Positions 53,686 through 61,576 are shown, counted from the stretch's first letter. The stretch: 64,000 nt of DNA from Paenibacillus mesophilus (GCF_005938385.1 NZ_VCRA01000006.1:310001-374000); one strand, 5' to 3'. The notes: generated by a model from the letters alone, not told the origin. Numbers and translations: made by a program.

Positions 53686-54171
53686 CTAAGACTGCTTGAT
53701 CAATTGTCGGAGCATGTCCAGCCGCTCCTGCTGTTCCTGAGGCGTCAGCTTGGAATGGATGACGGCGGCCATAGAGGATACTTTAACATCCCGGAGGTGC
53801 GCGTACATTTTCTCCTCCGCCTCCCACATCTGTTCGTGAATTTCGCACATGCCCGGAGCAGGCTCATAACCGAGCGTATAAGCGCGAATATTGGAGCATT
53901 GGAACATATGCTTGCGTCCGTTTACCGCCATAAATACATCGTAGAAGGAAATGTCCTCCGCCGGCCGTCCCAGCTTGATGCCGCCCTTGCTGCCCACGCT
54001 GCTGCGGACAATTCCGGCTTTGGAAAGCTGAGTGAACATTTTCGCCAAATACGAAGGGGCGAGTCCCATAAAAGCCGCCAATTGTTTAATGTTGATCGTC
54101 ATCTCCTGGGGAATGACCGCCAAGATCGACACGCTGTGCAGAGCATATTCCACGCTGAGCGAATTATTCAC
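53686..54171 (-). CDS. Rrf2-family transcriptional regulator
   Basis: 161 residues; GTG start with TAAGGAG 9 nt upstream. Winged-helix region about 5-80: TINIKQLAAFMGLAPSYLAKMFTQLSKAGIVRSSVGSKGGIKLGRPAEDISFYDVFMAV. Two Cys (MFQCSNI, GMCEIHEQ) lie in the region where iron-sulfur Rrf2 proteins keep three, so cluster binding is uncertain; a thiol-based sensor is an alternative. Likely target: the divergent DoxX gene. Its leader holds four consecutive hairpins. Confidence 0.9.
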   Translation of the reverse strand: MNNSLSVEYALHSVSILAVIPQEMTINIKQLAAFMGLAPSYLAKMFTQLSKAGIVRSSVGSKGGIKLGRPAEDISFYDVFMAVNGRKHMFQCSNIRAYTLGYEPAPGMCEIHEQMWEAEEKMYAHLRDVKVSSMAAVIHSKLTPQEQQERLDMLRQLIKQS

Positions 54172-54194
54172 GATCTAAATCTCCTTACCCGAAT

Positions 54195-54459
54195 AAGAAA
54201 AACGTCTATCGACGTATTTCAAGGATGAGCGACCGCGACTTAGCGGAAGTTTTTCTTGGTAAGAAAAGTCTCACTTCGCTTTAAGGCTTTAGCGAAGTTA
54301 AACTTTCCTTATCGATAAGAAAAGCTTCTAATCGAAGCCCTTCCCACGATGAATGACCCTGCGTAAGAGGTAGCTTTTCTTAGTACAGAAACTCGCTGTT
54401 CGCTTTAACGAGGCATCGCTTCGCAGCTGTATCAATTTAGCGAACTTAAAATTTCTGTA
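54195..54459 (-). repeat. Array of four abutting hairpin elements in the Rrf2 leader
   Basis: Elements at 54195-54257 (AAGAAAAAC/GTTTTTCTT), 54260-54311 (TAAGAAAAGT/ACTTTCCTTA, one G-U pair, inner stem ACTTCGCT/AGCGAAGT), 54316-54382 (TAAGAAAAGCT/AGCTTTTCTTA) and 54384-54459 (TACAGAAA/TTTCTGTA, inner GTTCGCT/AGCGAAC). Spacers are 1-4 nt. The outer stems share the pattern TAAGAAAAG. The first element ends 8 nt before the ribosome-binding site of the Rrf2 gene. No gene lies in this gap. Confidence 0.85.
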
Positions 54460-54523
54460 TCGTTCATAATAATCCCATTGTATCAGACTCCACGAACAGC
54501 GACAACAAATGTCTGAATTATCG

Positions 54524-54551
54524 TTGACACCCTTCCAGTTTTAACTATAAT
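54524..54551 (+). promoter_or_regulatory. Sigma-A promoter of the DoxX gene
   Basis: TTGACA (54524-54529), 16-nt spacer, TATAAT (54546-54551). GACAAC at 54501-54506 and GTTGTC at 54562-54567 form an inverted pair around it, a possible operator for the adjacent Rrf2 regulator. Confidence 0.8.
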
Positions 54552-54593
54552 TGAGATAGCAGTTGTCGTAATTAAAAAAAGGAGCTGGTGCGT

Positions 54594-54977
54594 ATGCCAA
54601 ATCGTTTATTATTCCATGTTCTTCGTTATGCGGTAGGACTCATTTTTGTGGCAGCCGGAGTGAACGGTTATTTCGTGTTTTGGGGGCTCGAGCCTTTTCT
54701 GCCCAAAAGCCCGGAGGCTGTCGAGCTGCTAGGAACGGGCTACTTGCTGTTTATGGAGAAGACGGTCGAACTGTTCGGCGGCTTGCTGCTGCTGTGGGGG
54801 CGGTTTATTCCGCTCGGGCTTGTCCTGCTCTTCCCGCTTACGGTCAACATCGCCGCCTTCCATCTGTTTCGGGACCCGCAGCTGCTTATACCGGTACTTG
54901 GCTTAGCTGCCGCTCACCTTTATCTCTTATGGGCGACAAGGGAGCGGTATAAAGGGCTTTTCGTGTATCGGCTGTAG
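54594..54977 (+). CDS. DoxX-like membrane protein
   Basis: 127 residues, ATG with AAGGAG 9 nt upstream. Four membrane spans with the DoxX-like features VLRYAVGLIFVAAGVNGY, MEKTVELFGGLLLLWGRFIPLGL and LTVNIAAFHLF. Family members (for example CatD of Bacillus) act in oxidative or electrophile stress. Divergent from the Rrf2 regulator, with its own strong promoter and terminator. Confidence 0.85.
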   Translation: MPNRLLFHVLRYAVGLIFVAAGVNGYFVFWGLEPFLPKSPEAVELLGTGYLLFMEKTVELFGGLLLLWGRFIPLGLVLLFPLTVNIAAFHLFRDPQLLIPVLGLAAAHLYLLWATRERYKGLFVYRL

Positions 54978-55005
54978 ACCGCCGCCACCGCTTATAGAGC
55001 AAGTT

Positions 55006-55033
55006 GCCGTCACGTTCGTGTACGGCTTTTTTT
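55006..55033 (+). terminator. Intrinsic terminator of the DoxX gene
   Basis: GCCGT (55006-55010) pairs with ACGGC (55022-55026), with an inner CACG/CGTG stem, followed by seven T. Confidence 0.85.
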
Positions 55034-55037
55034 ATTT

Positions 55038-55089
55038 TTGACAACATTTTCTAGACATTGTACAATTGACATTGTAATTGTTATTACAA
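55038..55089 (+). promoter_or_regulatory. Promoter with three TTGTA/TACAA half-site groups
   Basis: TTGACA (55038-55043), 17-nt spacer, TACAAT (55061-55066). Overlapping and following it are the palindrome ATTGTACAAT (55057-55066), a direct repeat ACATTGTA (55055 and 55069), and the inverted repeat TTGTAAT-TGTT-ATTACAA (55072-55089). Closely spaced short repeats of this kind suit a ribbon-helix-helix autorepressor, which is what the next gene encodes at its N-terminus. Confidence 0.75.
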
Positions 55090-55110
55090 AAATTCGATAA
55101 GGATGTACAT

Positions 55111-55983
55111 ATGGGCAAGAAACCGAACCGAAGCGTCGTGCTATCCGTTAGGCTGGACGAGACGACCCTTGCAGCCGTCGATTTGCTCGTCGAAGCGGGG
55201 CTGGCTCAGAGCCGCTCCGAGGCTGCATCCCAATTTATAGGTATCGGCGTCCAATCTTCCGAGCAGCTGATCATGAAAGCTAACGCACTGGCCGAACATG
55301 TACGCACGCTGAAGCTAGAGATGCTGGACGCGGTCAAGAGCAAAAACCTGGAAAAAGTCCGGCAGCTGCTGTCCGTGGACGAGAAACTGAAAAACGCGAG
55401 AACGGAGGAAGGCCAAACCGCCGTCCTATTGGCCGCCTACTATCGGGCTACCGAGATTAAAGAGCTGCTCCTTCAGCAAGGTGCGGAGCTTACCTTATAC
55501 GAAGCCGCCGCCGTAGGCAATACGGCCAGAGTGCAGCAGCTCGCTTCCGCTTCTCCGAAGCTGATCGACAGCCACAGCTTCGACGGGTATACGCCTCTCG
55601 GACTGGCCGCCCATTTCGGCAATGAAGAGACGGCCGCCTATTTGCTGAAAGCCGGTGCCGATATCAACCTGAGAAGCAACGACGGCAAGCTGAACAATAC
55701 GCCGCTGCACGCCTCCATTGCAGGCAATCATATCAACATCGTCCGCCTGCTGCTTCGGCACGGAAGCGACATCGACCGCCCCTGCGAAGGCGAACTCCGC
55801 AAAGGGTTTACTCCCCTTCACGTTGCGGTCCATTTTAACCGGATACAGATTGCGGAGCTGCTGCTGGCGAGCGGGGCCAACCCGCGAATACCGAACGGCC
55901 AGTCGCTGACGCCCGCGGAATACGCTCATGCAAGAGGGAATGCCGAAATAGCCGATCTGATTGCAGGCTATTCGAATCTATAA
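55111..55983 (+). CDS. Ribbon-helix-helix/ankyrin-repeat fusion protein
   Basis: 290 residues; ATG at 55111 with AAGGA 8 nt upstream. Residues about 6-50 (RSVVLSVRLDETTLAAVDLLVEAGLAQSRSEAASQFIGIGV) have the strand-helix-helix pattern of CopG/Arc-type DNA-binding domains, including the 'S-R-S-E-A' turn. About 30 residues of helix lead to roughly six ankyrin repeats (about 80-290; TPLGLAAHFGNEETAAYLLKAGADINLRSNDG, TPLHASIAGNHINIVRLLLRHGSDI, TPLHVAVHFNRIQIAELLLASGANP). Predicted to bind DNA and a protein partner; autoregulation fits the promoter repeats. First gene of a three-gene operon with a second ankyrin protein and a 20-codon ORF. Confidence 0.85.
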   Translation: MGKKPNRSVVLSVRLDETTLAAVDLLVEAGLAQSRSEAASQFIGIGVQSSEQLIMKANALAEHVRTLKLEMLDAVKSKNLEKVRQLLSVDEKLKNARTEEGQTAVLLAAYYRATEIKELLLQQGAELTLYEAAAVGNTARVQQLASASPKLIDSHSFDGYTPLGLAAHFGNEETAAYLLKAGADINLRSNDGKLNNTPLHASIAGNHINIVRLLLRHGSDIDRPCEGELRKGFTPLHVAVHFNRIQIAELLLASGANPRIPNGQSLTPAEYAHARGNAEIADLIAGYSNL

Positions 55984-55999
55984 GGGGAGGGACATTGCC

Positions 56000-56395
56000 A
56001 TGTCCGAAAGTTTGAACGCTCAATTGGTCAAAGATTTTGTGTACAACGCCCACGGTGATCTGGACAAAGTCAAGGAAATGCTCGAGCGGGAGCCTGGATT
56101 GGTCAATGCCTCTTGGGATTGGGGCAACGGGGATTGGGAAACCGCTTTGGGCGCCGCAGCCCACGTCGGCAGACGGGACATTGCCCTCTACTTGTTAGAC
56201 AAAGGCGCGAGAATCGACTTATTCGCCGCCGCCATGCTGGGCAGGCTTGAAATCGTAAAGGCTATCGTCCAAGACGATCCATCCGTCATTCATTCTCGCG
56301 GACCGCATACGATTCCGTTAATCGCTCATGCGAAAGCCGGAAAAGAACATGCGGCGGAAGTCGTGCGGTATCTGGAATCGGTACAGCAACCATAA
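56000..56395 (+). CDS. Small ankyrin-repeat protein
   Basis: 131 residues; ATG at 56000 with GGGAGGG upstream, 16 nt after the previous stop. About three ankyrin-like repeats: HGDLDKVKEMLEREPGLVNASWDWGNGDWETALGAAAHVGRRDIALYLLDKGARID and LFAAAMLGRLEIVKAIVQDDPSV. No signal peptide or other domain. Probably a cytoplasmic binding protein working with the upstream RHH-ankyrin fusion. Partner unknown. Confidence 0.85.
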   Translation: MSESLNAQLVKDFVYNAHGDLDKVKEMLEREPGLVNASWDWGNGDWETALGAAAHVGRRDIALYLLDKGARIDLFAAAMLGRLEIVKAIVQDDPSVIHSRGPHTIPLIAHAKAGKEHAAEVVRYLESVQQP

Positions 56396-56410
56396 CGGGA
56401 GGGTCCGCCA

Positions 56411-56473
56411 GTGAAGCTGAAGCTGTTCGTGAAAAAACTGGCTCATTACGTGAAGATCATGACCAAGTTTTGA
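56411..56473 (+). CDS. Putative 20-residue cationic amphipathic peptide
   Basis: GTG start 15 nt after the second ankyrin gene, with GGGAGGG 7 nt upstream. The product is MKLKLFVKKLAHYVKIMTKF. Hydrophobic residues fall at 3, 6, 7, 10, 13, 14, 17 and 20 and six Lys plus one His on the other face, so a helix would be strongly amphipathic. An excellent terminator follows at 56522. No family recognised; too short for similarity to be meaningful. It could be a membrane-active toxin-like peptide or a regulatory peptide, or untranslated. Support is the ribosome-binding site, position and composition only. Confidence 0.45.
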   Translation: MKLKLFVKKLAHYVKIMTKF

Positions 56474-56800
56474 TCGGGATTTTGTTTGAAGCCGAAGCAG
56501 ACTCGCGATTTCAACGCAGCCGGGATGACCTGGAGCGGACTCTCCGCACAGGCCATCCCTTTTTTCTTCCGTTTCTCGAATCCTACCCTCTCTCGGAAAG
56601 GAATGACAAGCCGGACAGCCCCGTCTTCACGCTCAGCCCCCAGCCGAACATGACTTCTTCGCTTGCGCGGTATTCCTTCATCGTCTCGGCTCCTTCGCAG
56701 TAGCAATAAAAGAGATGCGATCCGGTTTCAATCCTTTTTCGGAATGAATATACGGATGGCACCCCACAATTTCGAAGCCGTCAGCCATGCATGCAAGCTT
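56474..56800. other. Gap holding a terminator and a weak short ORF
   Basis: After the ankyrin-operon terminator nothing firm is seen. On the minus strand a 32-codon ORF (56583-56681, MKEYRASEEVMFGWGLSVKT...) has GAAGGAG 8 nt before its ATG, but neither family nor terminator supports it, so it is not called as a gene. Confidence 0.4.
56522..56565 (+). terminator. Intrinsic terminator of the ankyrin operon
   Basis: GGGATG-a-CCTG pairs with CAGG-c-CATCCC (56522-56559), with an inner GGAG/CTCC stem, followed by TTTTTT. It lies 48 nt after the small-peptide stop. Confidence 0.92.
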
Positions 56801-58909
56801 TCAGACGTATTGGATATGGACAAAGCCTTTCCTTCTCGTCGTATCGGTCGAGGATAACCGGATCGTCCTCTTCTCCTCCGAATCGATCCTGTACCACAGA
56901 CCGGCCCCTTCGGCGCTTCCCGTATTCGAGGCGGATAAAAAGGTAACGGTATCGTTATAATTCGTGACGTTCAACACTCCGTTCACATTCCCTCCTTCGC
57001 TTACAAAGCCTACCTTTAAGATGGTAGCCCCTTTCGGCAGCTTCATGCTGACGGTTCCGTCGGCAGTAGAAGGAAGACCGCCATTTTGGTCGGGACTGGA
57101 TCGGAATACAACGTTATGGGTCTGGAAAGTCGTATGATAGAAGCCGTTCGTAGCGTTCAAAGTTACGTCCACCGGATTGAAATCGATGCCGCTTCTGCAG
57201 TCTGTCGCGCATACTTTCGGAATCGAGCCCGAATTCGTTATCGAATCCGACGGGACGAATTCCACGAGGTCGGACACCGGCTTCAGCAGCAGACACCTGT
57301 CCGAGAAAGTCAGCAGCGGTCTCGGCCCGGAATAGCTGGCATTCGCGTACGCCACCTTGGTCGTGTAAGATATGCGTCCGCCTCTTACAGTCACGGTCCC
57401 TCTTTCGATTTCCATTTCATATAGCGGCTCCCAACAAGTTTTCCATGCAGCGCCGGACTGGGGCTTATTGGAGGAATCGGCCGTATGCGCCTGAATACAC
57501 GCATAAGCTCTCCCATAGACACCCCCAAGCTTGCATCGGCTCCCGACCGTGTAACCCGTTCCGGACGCCCATTCTTGCGTGGAGAAGTTGTGACCTACTA
57601 GCATGGAGCAGTCGGACAGGTTGACATCGGCGGAATGTGCCTTCAGGAAAATAAATTTGGCCGCGTCCCGGATTTCGGGCTTGACCGCGAACAGGTTGAA
57701 AATGCCGTTCTGGGCGCCGACTCCCGTGCCGGCCGTATCTTCGATGTGCAGAAATACTCCTCGCTCCGTCGGAATCATGGAGCCGCCGATCATATTTAAT
57801 ATCCCCCCTTTCGTAAATTTGAGGGCGGTGCCTCTAATTCCTTCAAAATCGCAATTGACGAAGCCATGGTTTACGGATTGTGCGTTATCGCACTGATAAA
57901 ATATCGAACCTTCCGGCATCGCCTTGATTCTGCAATTATGGAATCGATTCTCCGACGTGTTGGCCGCACCGGTGAAGAAGATGCCGATTTTGAACACATT
58001 CCACGTGCAGTCGAAGAAAAAGGTGGAGCTTGCGGTTCCCGTGCTGGTGTAATACAGGAACCTTTCCGTACCGGTGACGCCGGTAAAGTTGATGCCCTCG
58101 ACGGAAAAGTCACGCAGCCTGTTGTTGTTGTAGAACAAATAATTATCCGTTCCGTTTGCGGCTTCGTCGCATTTGTAAAAAATATTGGTCGAGTAAGGAC
58201 CTCGTCCGCTAATTTTCAAGCCTCTCAGGGCAACGGATATATCGGATAAATACTTTTTGCCCGTTAGCAAATAATTGCCGCTGCCGAATACGATTTTGGG
58301 AACGCCCCCCCGGTAACCGCCGTTAGAATAGGTCGGCAGCGTGTAGCTCTCCAAAGCGTCGATAGCGGCTTGCAGCGCGTCGTCGCAAGGCGTGCCGACA
58401 TCCGTCGCCGGGTTGTAGTCCGCTTTGGCGCCGAACCAATTGACGTGAAGCTCGTCCTGAAACACTCTTTTGTACCGGCAGCCGCCCGAACTGACGATAA
58501 TGGTTCCATTGTTATCCGCCGATGCGGCGTCCGCAGAATCGTAGTAAAAATGACCTTCCTGCCCGGTATCCGCGACAAAATACAGAAATTGATCGATCGG
58601 AGCGTTCAACAATCTCAACTCGCTGATCGTAGTGACGATAATCAGATTCGTGTCTTTGGGCAAATGGAGTACGCCTTCACCGTACACGCTCCCCATCACG
58701 GACGACTGCTTGGCATGGACATGGTTCAACCGGCCCGTGAGCAACGTTCCTGCCGTCAGCATCATCCCGGTCACGCCAATCGAGGCCAGCAGCTTGCGTC
58801 TGCTGATCGGCGACGCGGCATTCTCCAATTCCGTCTCCGCCGGAACGGCTAGTCCTTTCGTTGCCCGCTCTTCCTTTTCAGAAACTTGTTCATGAATCGA
58901 CACCTTCAT
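56801..58909 (-). CDS. Tat-exported pectate-lyase-like beta-helix protein
   Basis: 702 residues. The N-terminal tail of about 33 residues is followed by SPISRRKLLASIGVTGMMLTAGTLL, a twin-arginine signal. The region WFGAKADYNPATDVGTPCDDALQAAIDAL (about 155-190) is the start of a Pectate_lyase_3/tail-spike-type right-handed beta-helix; repeated short-strand coils run to about 430. A module at about 435-490 (EWASGTGYTVGSRCKLGGVYGRAYACIQAHTADSSNKPQSGAAWKTCW) looks like a CBM5/12-type chitin-binding domain. The C-terminal 200 residues are beta-rich and unassigned. ATG at 58909 is very close to GGGAGG; GTG at 58903 is possible. Single gene. Substrate unknown; no catalytic residues could be assigned. 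Confidence 0.75.
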   Translation of the reverse strand: MKVSIHEQVSEKEERATKGLAVPAETELENAASPISRRKLLASIGVTGMMLTAGTLLTGRLNHVHAKQSSVMGSVYGEGVLHLPKDTNLIIVTTISELRLLNAPIDQFLYFVADTGQEGHFYYDSADAASADNNGTIIVSSGGCRYKRVFQDELHVNWFGAKADYNPATDVGTPCDDALQAAIDALESYTLPTYSNGGYRGGVPKIVFGSGNYLLTGKKYLSDISVALRGLKISGRGPYSTNIFYKCDEAANGTDNYLFYNNNRLRDFSVEGINFTGVTGTERFLYYTSTGTASSTFFFDCTWNVFKIGIFFTGAANTSENRFHNCRIKAMPEGSIFYQCDNAQSVNHGFVNCDFEGIRGTALKFTKGGILNMIGGSMIPTERGVFLHIEDTAGTGVGAQNGIFNLFAVKPEIRDAAKFIFLKAHSADVNLSDCSMLVGHNFSTQEWASGTGYTVGSRCKLGGVYGRAYACIQAHTADSSNKPQSGAAWKTCWEPLYEMEIERGTVTVRGGRISYTTKVAYANASYSGPRPLLTFSDRCLLLKPVSDLVEFVPSDSITNSGSIPKVCATDCRSGIDFNPVDVTLNATNGFYHTTFQTHNVVFRSSPDQNGGLPSTADGTVSMKLPKGATILKVGFVSEGGNVNGVLNVTNYNDTVTFLSASNTGSAEGAGLWYRIDSEEKRTIRLSSTDTTRRKGFVHIQYV

Positions 58910-59132
58910 TTCCTCCCTCGCCCTTCAATGGTATTATTTACCTGCAGGCTCAATATACGGCTAAGGGAGTCGCGAATTCAATAATAAAATATTCAACAGG
59001 TTGTAGTGACGGGCTTGTCCGTTCGGTTTTACAGCTTTAATATCGTGATATTGTCAGCCTAATCGTCCATAATCGTTCTAACGATATGACGGAAGCTTAA
59101 AGCCTTGGATATTTAACCCCGACAAAATCGCC

Positions 59133-59162
59133 AAAAACCCCGGCGAACATCTCGAGCCGGGG
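59133..59162 (-). terminator. Intrinsic terminator of the PAP2 gene
   Basis: CCCCGGC/GCCGGGG (59138-59144, 59156-59162), followed on the minus strand by TTTTT. Confidence 0.88.
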
Positions 59163-59177
59163 CTGCCGTTTATCCTG

Positions 59178-59843
59178 TTACATGTGCGACATTTTCTCCG
59201 CGCCTTCCAATGCCGAAACCGGTACCGGAGCTTTCTTCGACAGCGGGACGAATTTATTAACGAGGTAGAACATGCACTCGACTAACAAAATGGCTCCCAC
59301 AATATCCAATACGACGTGCTGCTTCACAAATACGGTCGATACGATGATCGACCAGCCGGTCAAGTGGATGGCAAGGCGGACGAACCGATTTACGTCGATA
59401 TACGGCGAAGTATGCTTCAGAATGACATAGGTGGTCATCACGTGGATGCTCGGGAAGCAATTGAAAGGTTGGTCGGAGTTGTAAACGAACGATACGAACT
59501 GATGCAGCGGCACCTGATCCGTAATAACGGGCCGGGATACGACCGTTTGATAAAAATAGTAAGTGATGTAGCAGACGACAAGACCGATACATAGCTGGAT
59601 GAGTGCCCGGTAGTAGACGGTGCTGTTCTTCTTGAACAAATAGACGAACATGCCGATCATGAACGGGTACCAGATCAAGTACGGTACGATGAAGACCGAT
59701 ACGAACGGAATCGCTTCATCGAGCCCGGTCATCAAGCTGCGCACATTAGGTCCTTCACGGTTTAGAATGCCGTAGAACACGTTCAGCACCGGAATACATA
59801 ACAGCCATAGCAGCGGCGCATGGGAGGCCATTTTTTGCTTCAT
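59178..59843 (-). CDS. PAP2-superfamily membrane phosphatase
   Basis: 221 residues with six predicted spans. The phosphatase motifs appear as SRPV (about 104), FPSIH (about 130) and STVFVKQHVVLDIV (about 168, with the catalytic His and the following Asp); the first motif's Lys is not clear. The layout is closer to the inositolphosphotransferase (AUR1-like) branch of PAP2 than to secreted phosphatases. Substrate probably a lipid phosphate or undecaprenyl-type carrier. Single gene with its own terminator. Confidence 0.85.
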   Translation of the reverse strand: MKQKMASHAPLLWLLCIPVLNVFYGILNREGPNVRSLMTGLDEAIPFVSVFIVPYLIWYPFMIGMFVYLFKKNSTVYYRALIQLCIGLVVCYITYYFYQTVVSRPVITDQVPLHQFVSFVYNSDQPFNCFPSIHVMTTYVILKHTSPYIDVNRFVRLAIHLTGWSIIVSTVFVKQHVVLDIVGAILLVECMFYLVNKFVPLSKKAPVPVSALEGAEKMSHM

Positions 59844-59970
59844 CTCGCTTCAACCTTTCGACCCTTTTTCTTCTATAACGAAGATTATGCCTTTTGGTTA
59901 CAGCCTGTGCCATATTTTTTTGGCAGCAAGCCATGACGGGCAGACGCCTGCTGCGGACGTCCCCGCTTTA

Positions 59971-60315
59971 TCAAATACTGCCTCTGTCGTAAGCCGCGAC
60001 CGCCCGCTTCGGCGAAACCAGCCGCCATGCTTGAACGATCATCTCCCGGCATTCGGACGGATCGATCCGGTCCATGCGCACGACCATATAAGCCATAGAC
60101 GCGAAGCTGTCGGGCATGGCGTAAATGTCCGGAGCCATCGTCGTGTATGCGTGCCGGTCTTCCTTAGTCGTCTTGAGTACGAGCGATACTCCGTCAGGCT
60201 GGATCACCGCGAAAACCTTATTGCCGACCCGAAACGACGGCTTCCCTGAGTGGTCTCGCTCCTCGGCTCCAGGCAGCGAAAGCGCCGTCCGGTGAACGTC
60301 GTCACTTGTAACCAT
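59971..60315 (-). CDS. MmcQ/YjbR-family protein
   Basis: 114 residues; ATG at 60315 behind GGAGAAGGAA. The pattern ALSLPGAEERDHSGKPSFRVGNKVFAVI and the final MIVQAWRLVSPKRAVAAYD match the MmcQ/YjbR fold (a double-wing DNA-binding-like domain). Function in the cell is not established for the family. Stand-alone gene. Confidence 0.88.
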   Translation of the reverse strand: MVTSDDVHRTALSLPGAEERDHSGKPSFRVGNKVFAVIQPDGVSLVLKTTKEDRHAYTTMAPDIYAMPDSFASMAYMVVRMDRIDPSECREMIVQAWRLVSPKRAVAAYDRGSI

Positions 60316-60444
60316 TTCCTTCTCCCCCGAGGAATGTGGCGATGTTAGCATGATTATAGCTCATCGAGATTTCCTCCTGCATGTAAAGATTAGTTCACTT
60401 CATTATACTACGATTGGAAGTCTATTCCAAAAAAAGATCCGCAC

Positions 60445-60474
60445 AAAAAAAGAAAGCGTTCAAACTTCGAACGC
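60445..60474 (-). terminator. Intrinsic terminator overlapping the desaturase stop codon
   Basis: GCGTTC (60456-60461) pairs with GAACGC (60469-60474); on the minus strand TTTCTTTTTTT follows. The stem includes the last codons and the TGA of the desaturase gene. Confidence 0.85.
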
Positions 60475-61488
60475 CTTCTTAACTTTACGTTTGGCCTGGA
60501 ACGACTTGATCTCTTTAAAGCCCACGAATTTCTTGCTCTGTTCGTTCCATATCCGGAAACGGAGCGATTCCAAGCTTGAAAGCAGCGTGATCGTTTTCAC
60601 ATCCTGCAAACGCGGATTTTGATTATGCACCGTCTCTAAATAATAGTTAGGCACCCTGGGACTCAGATGGTGGATGTGGTGGAATCCGATATTGCCTGTA
60701 ATCCAATGCAAAACCTTGGGCAGCTTATAAAACGAGCTTCCCTGCATAGCTGCTTTTACGTAGTCCCATTCCTTGTCTTCTTCAAAATAAGTTTCCTCGA
60801 ACTGGTGCTGTACGTAGAAGAGCCAGATGCCCGCCATTCCCGAAACGATAAAGACCGTTCCCTGAATCAGGAGAAACGGCTGCCAGCCGATAGCCCAGCA
60901 CAGCAATGCGCTTCCGCCGACGATACCCAGGTTCGTTATATACGTATTCATCCGTTCGTGGAATCCGGCACGCGGCCGGTTGAAACGGTAGTCGATCAGA
61001 AAAATGTAGATCGGTCCGATCGTAAACATGATAAGAGGATTGCGGTAAAGCCGGTATATCAACCGTTTCAGCGGAGAGGCTGCCAAATATTCTTCCACCG
61101 TTAGCGTCCAAATATCCCCGGTACCGCGTTTGTCCAAGTTGCCGCTCGTAGCATGGTGAATGGCGTGGGTATGACGCCATTGGTAGAAAGGTACGAAGGT
61201 CAGTATACCGGTTATCGTCCCGACAATTTCATTAGTCAGCTTGTTCTTGAAAAACGATTTGTGGCAGCAGTCATGGAAAATAATGAATACCCGTACCAGA
61301 AATCCTCCGGCTATGATGGCCAGCGGAACGGCAAGCCAGTAGGAAAGCGATAAACTCAAATAAGCGAAATACCAAAGCAGCAAAAAAGGAATGACGGTGT
61401 TCATAATCTGCCACACACTGTGCTTCATATGTGGTCTTTCGAAGGGTGCAATGTCTTTACGCCATCCGTTTGTCTGCTCATGGGGCAT
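60460..61488 (-). CDS. Membrane acyl-lipid fatty-acid desaturase
   Basis: 342 residues with four to six membrane spans. The three histidine boxes of membrane desaturases are present: HDCCH (about residue 73), HTHAIHH (about 107) and HHIHH (about 270), which bind the di-iron centre. The similarity to Bacillus Des is clear from GNIGFHHIHHLSPRVPNYYLETVH. It introduces a double bond into membrane phospholipid acyl chains, important in cold adaptation. No adjacent DesK/DesR sensor pair is seen in the window. Confidence 0.92.
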   Translation of the reverse strand: MPHEQTNGWRKDIAPFERPHMKHSVWQIMNTVIPFLLLWYFAYLSLSLSYWLAVPLAIIAGGFLVRVFIIFHDCCHKSFFKNKLTNEIVGTITGILTFVPFYQWRHTHAIHHATSGNLDKRGTGDIWTLTVEEYLAASPLKRLIYRLYRNPLIMFTIGPIYIFLIDYRFNRPRAGFHERMNTYITNLGIVGGSALLCWAIGWQPFLLIQGTVFIVSGMAGIWLFYVQHQFEETYFEEDKEWDYVKAAMQGSSFYKLPKVLHWITGNIGFHHIHHLSPRVPNYYLETVHNQNPRLQDVKTITLLSSLESLRFRIWNEQSKKFVGFKEIKSFQAKRKVKKAFEV

Positions 61489-61576
61489 TCTACTAAAACT
61501 TCCTCTCTCGTATCAATTACTCGACATTTTTCGACCATCTACAGTAATACGTTGAAACAAGCAAATGGTTTCGCTG

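Noticed and set aside
54195..54459. Hairpin array as a T-box or known riboswitch
   Set aside because: No T-box sequence, specifier-like loop or terminator precedes the gene, and the four stems are independent elements.
56583..56681. 32-codon minus-strand ORF with a good ribosome-binding site
   Set aside because: No operon partner, terminator or recognisable composition; chance ORFs of this size are common. Left out of the gene list.
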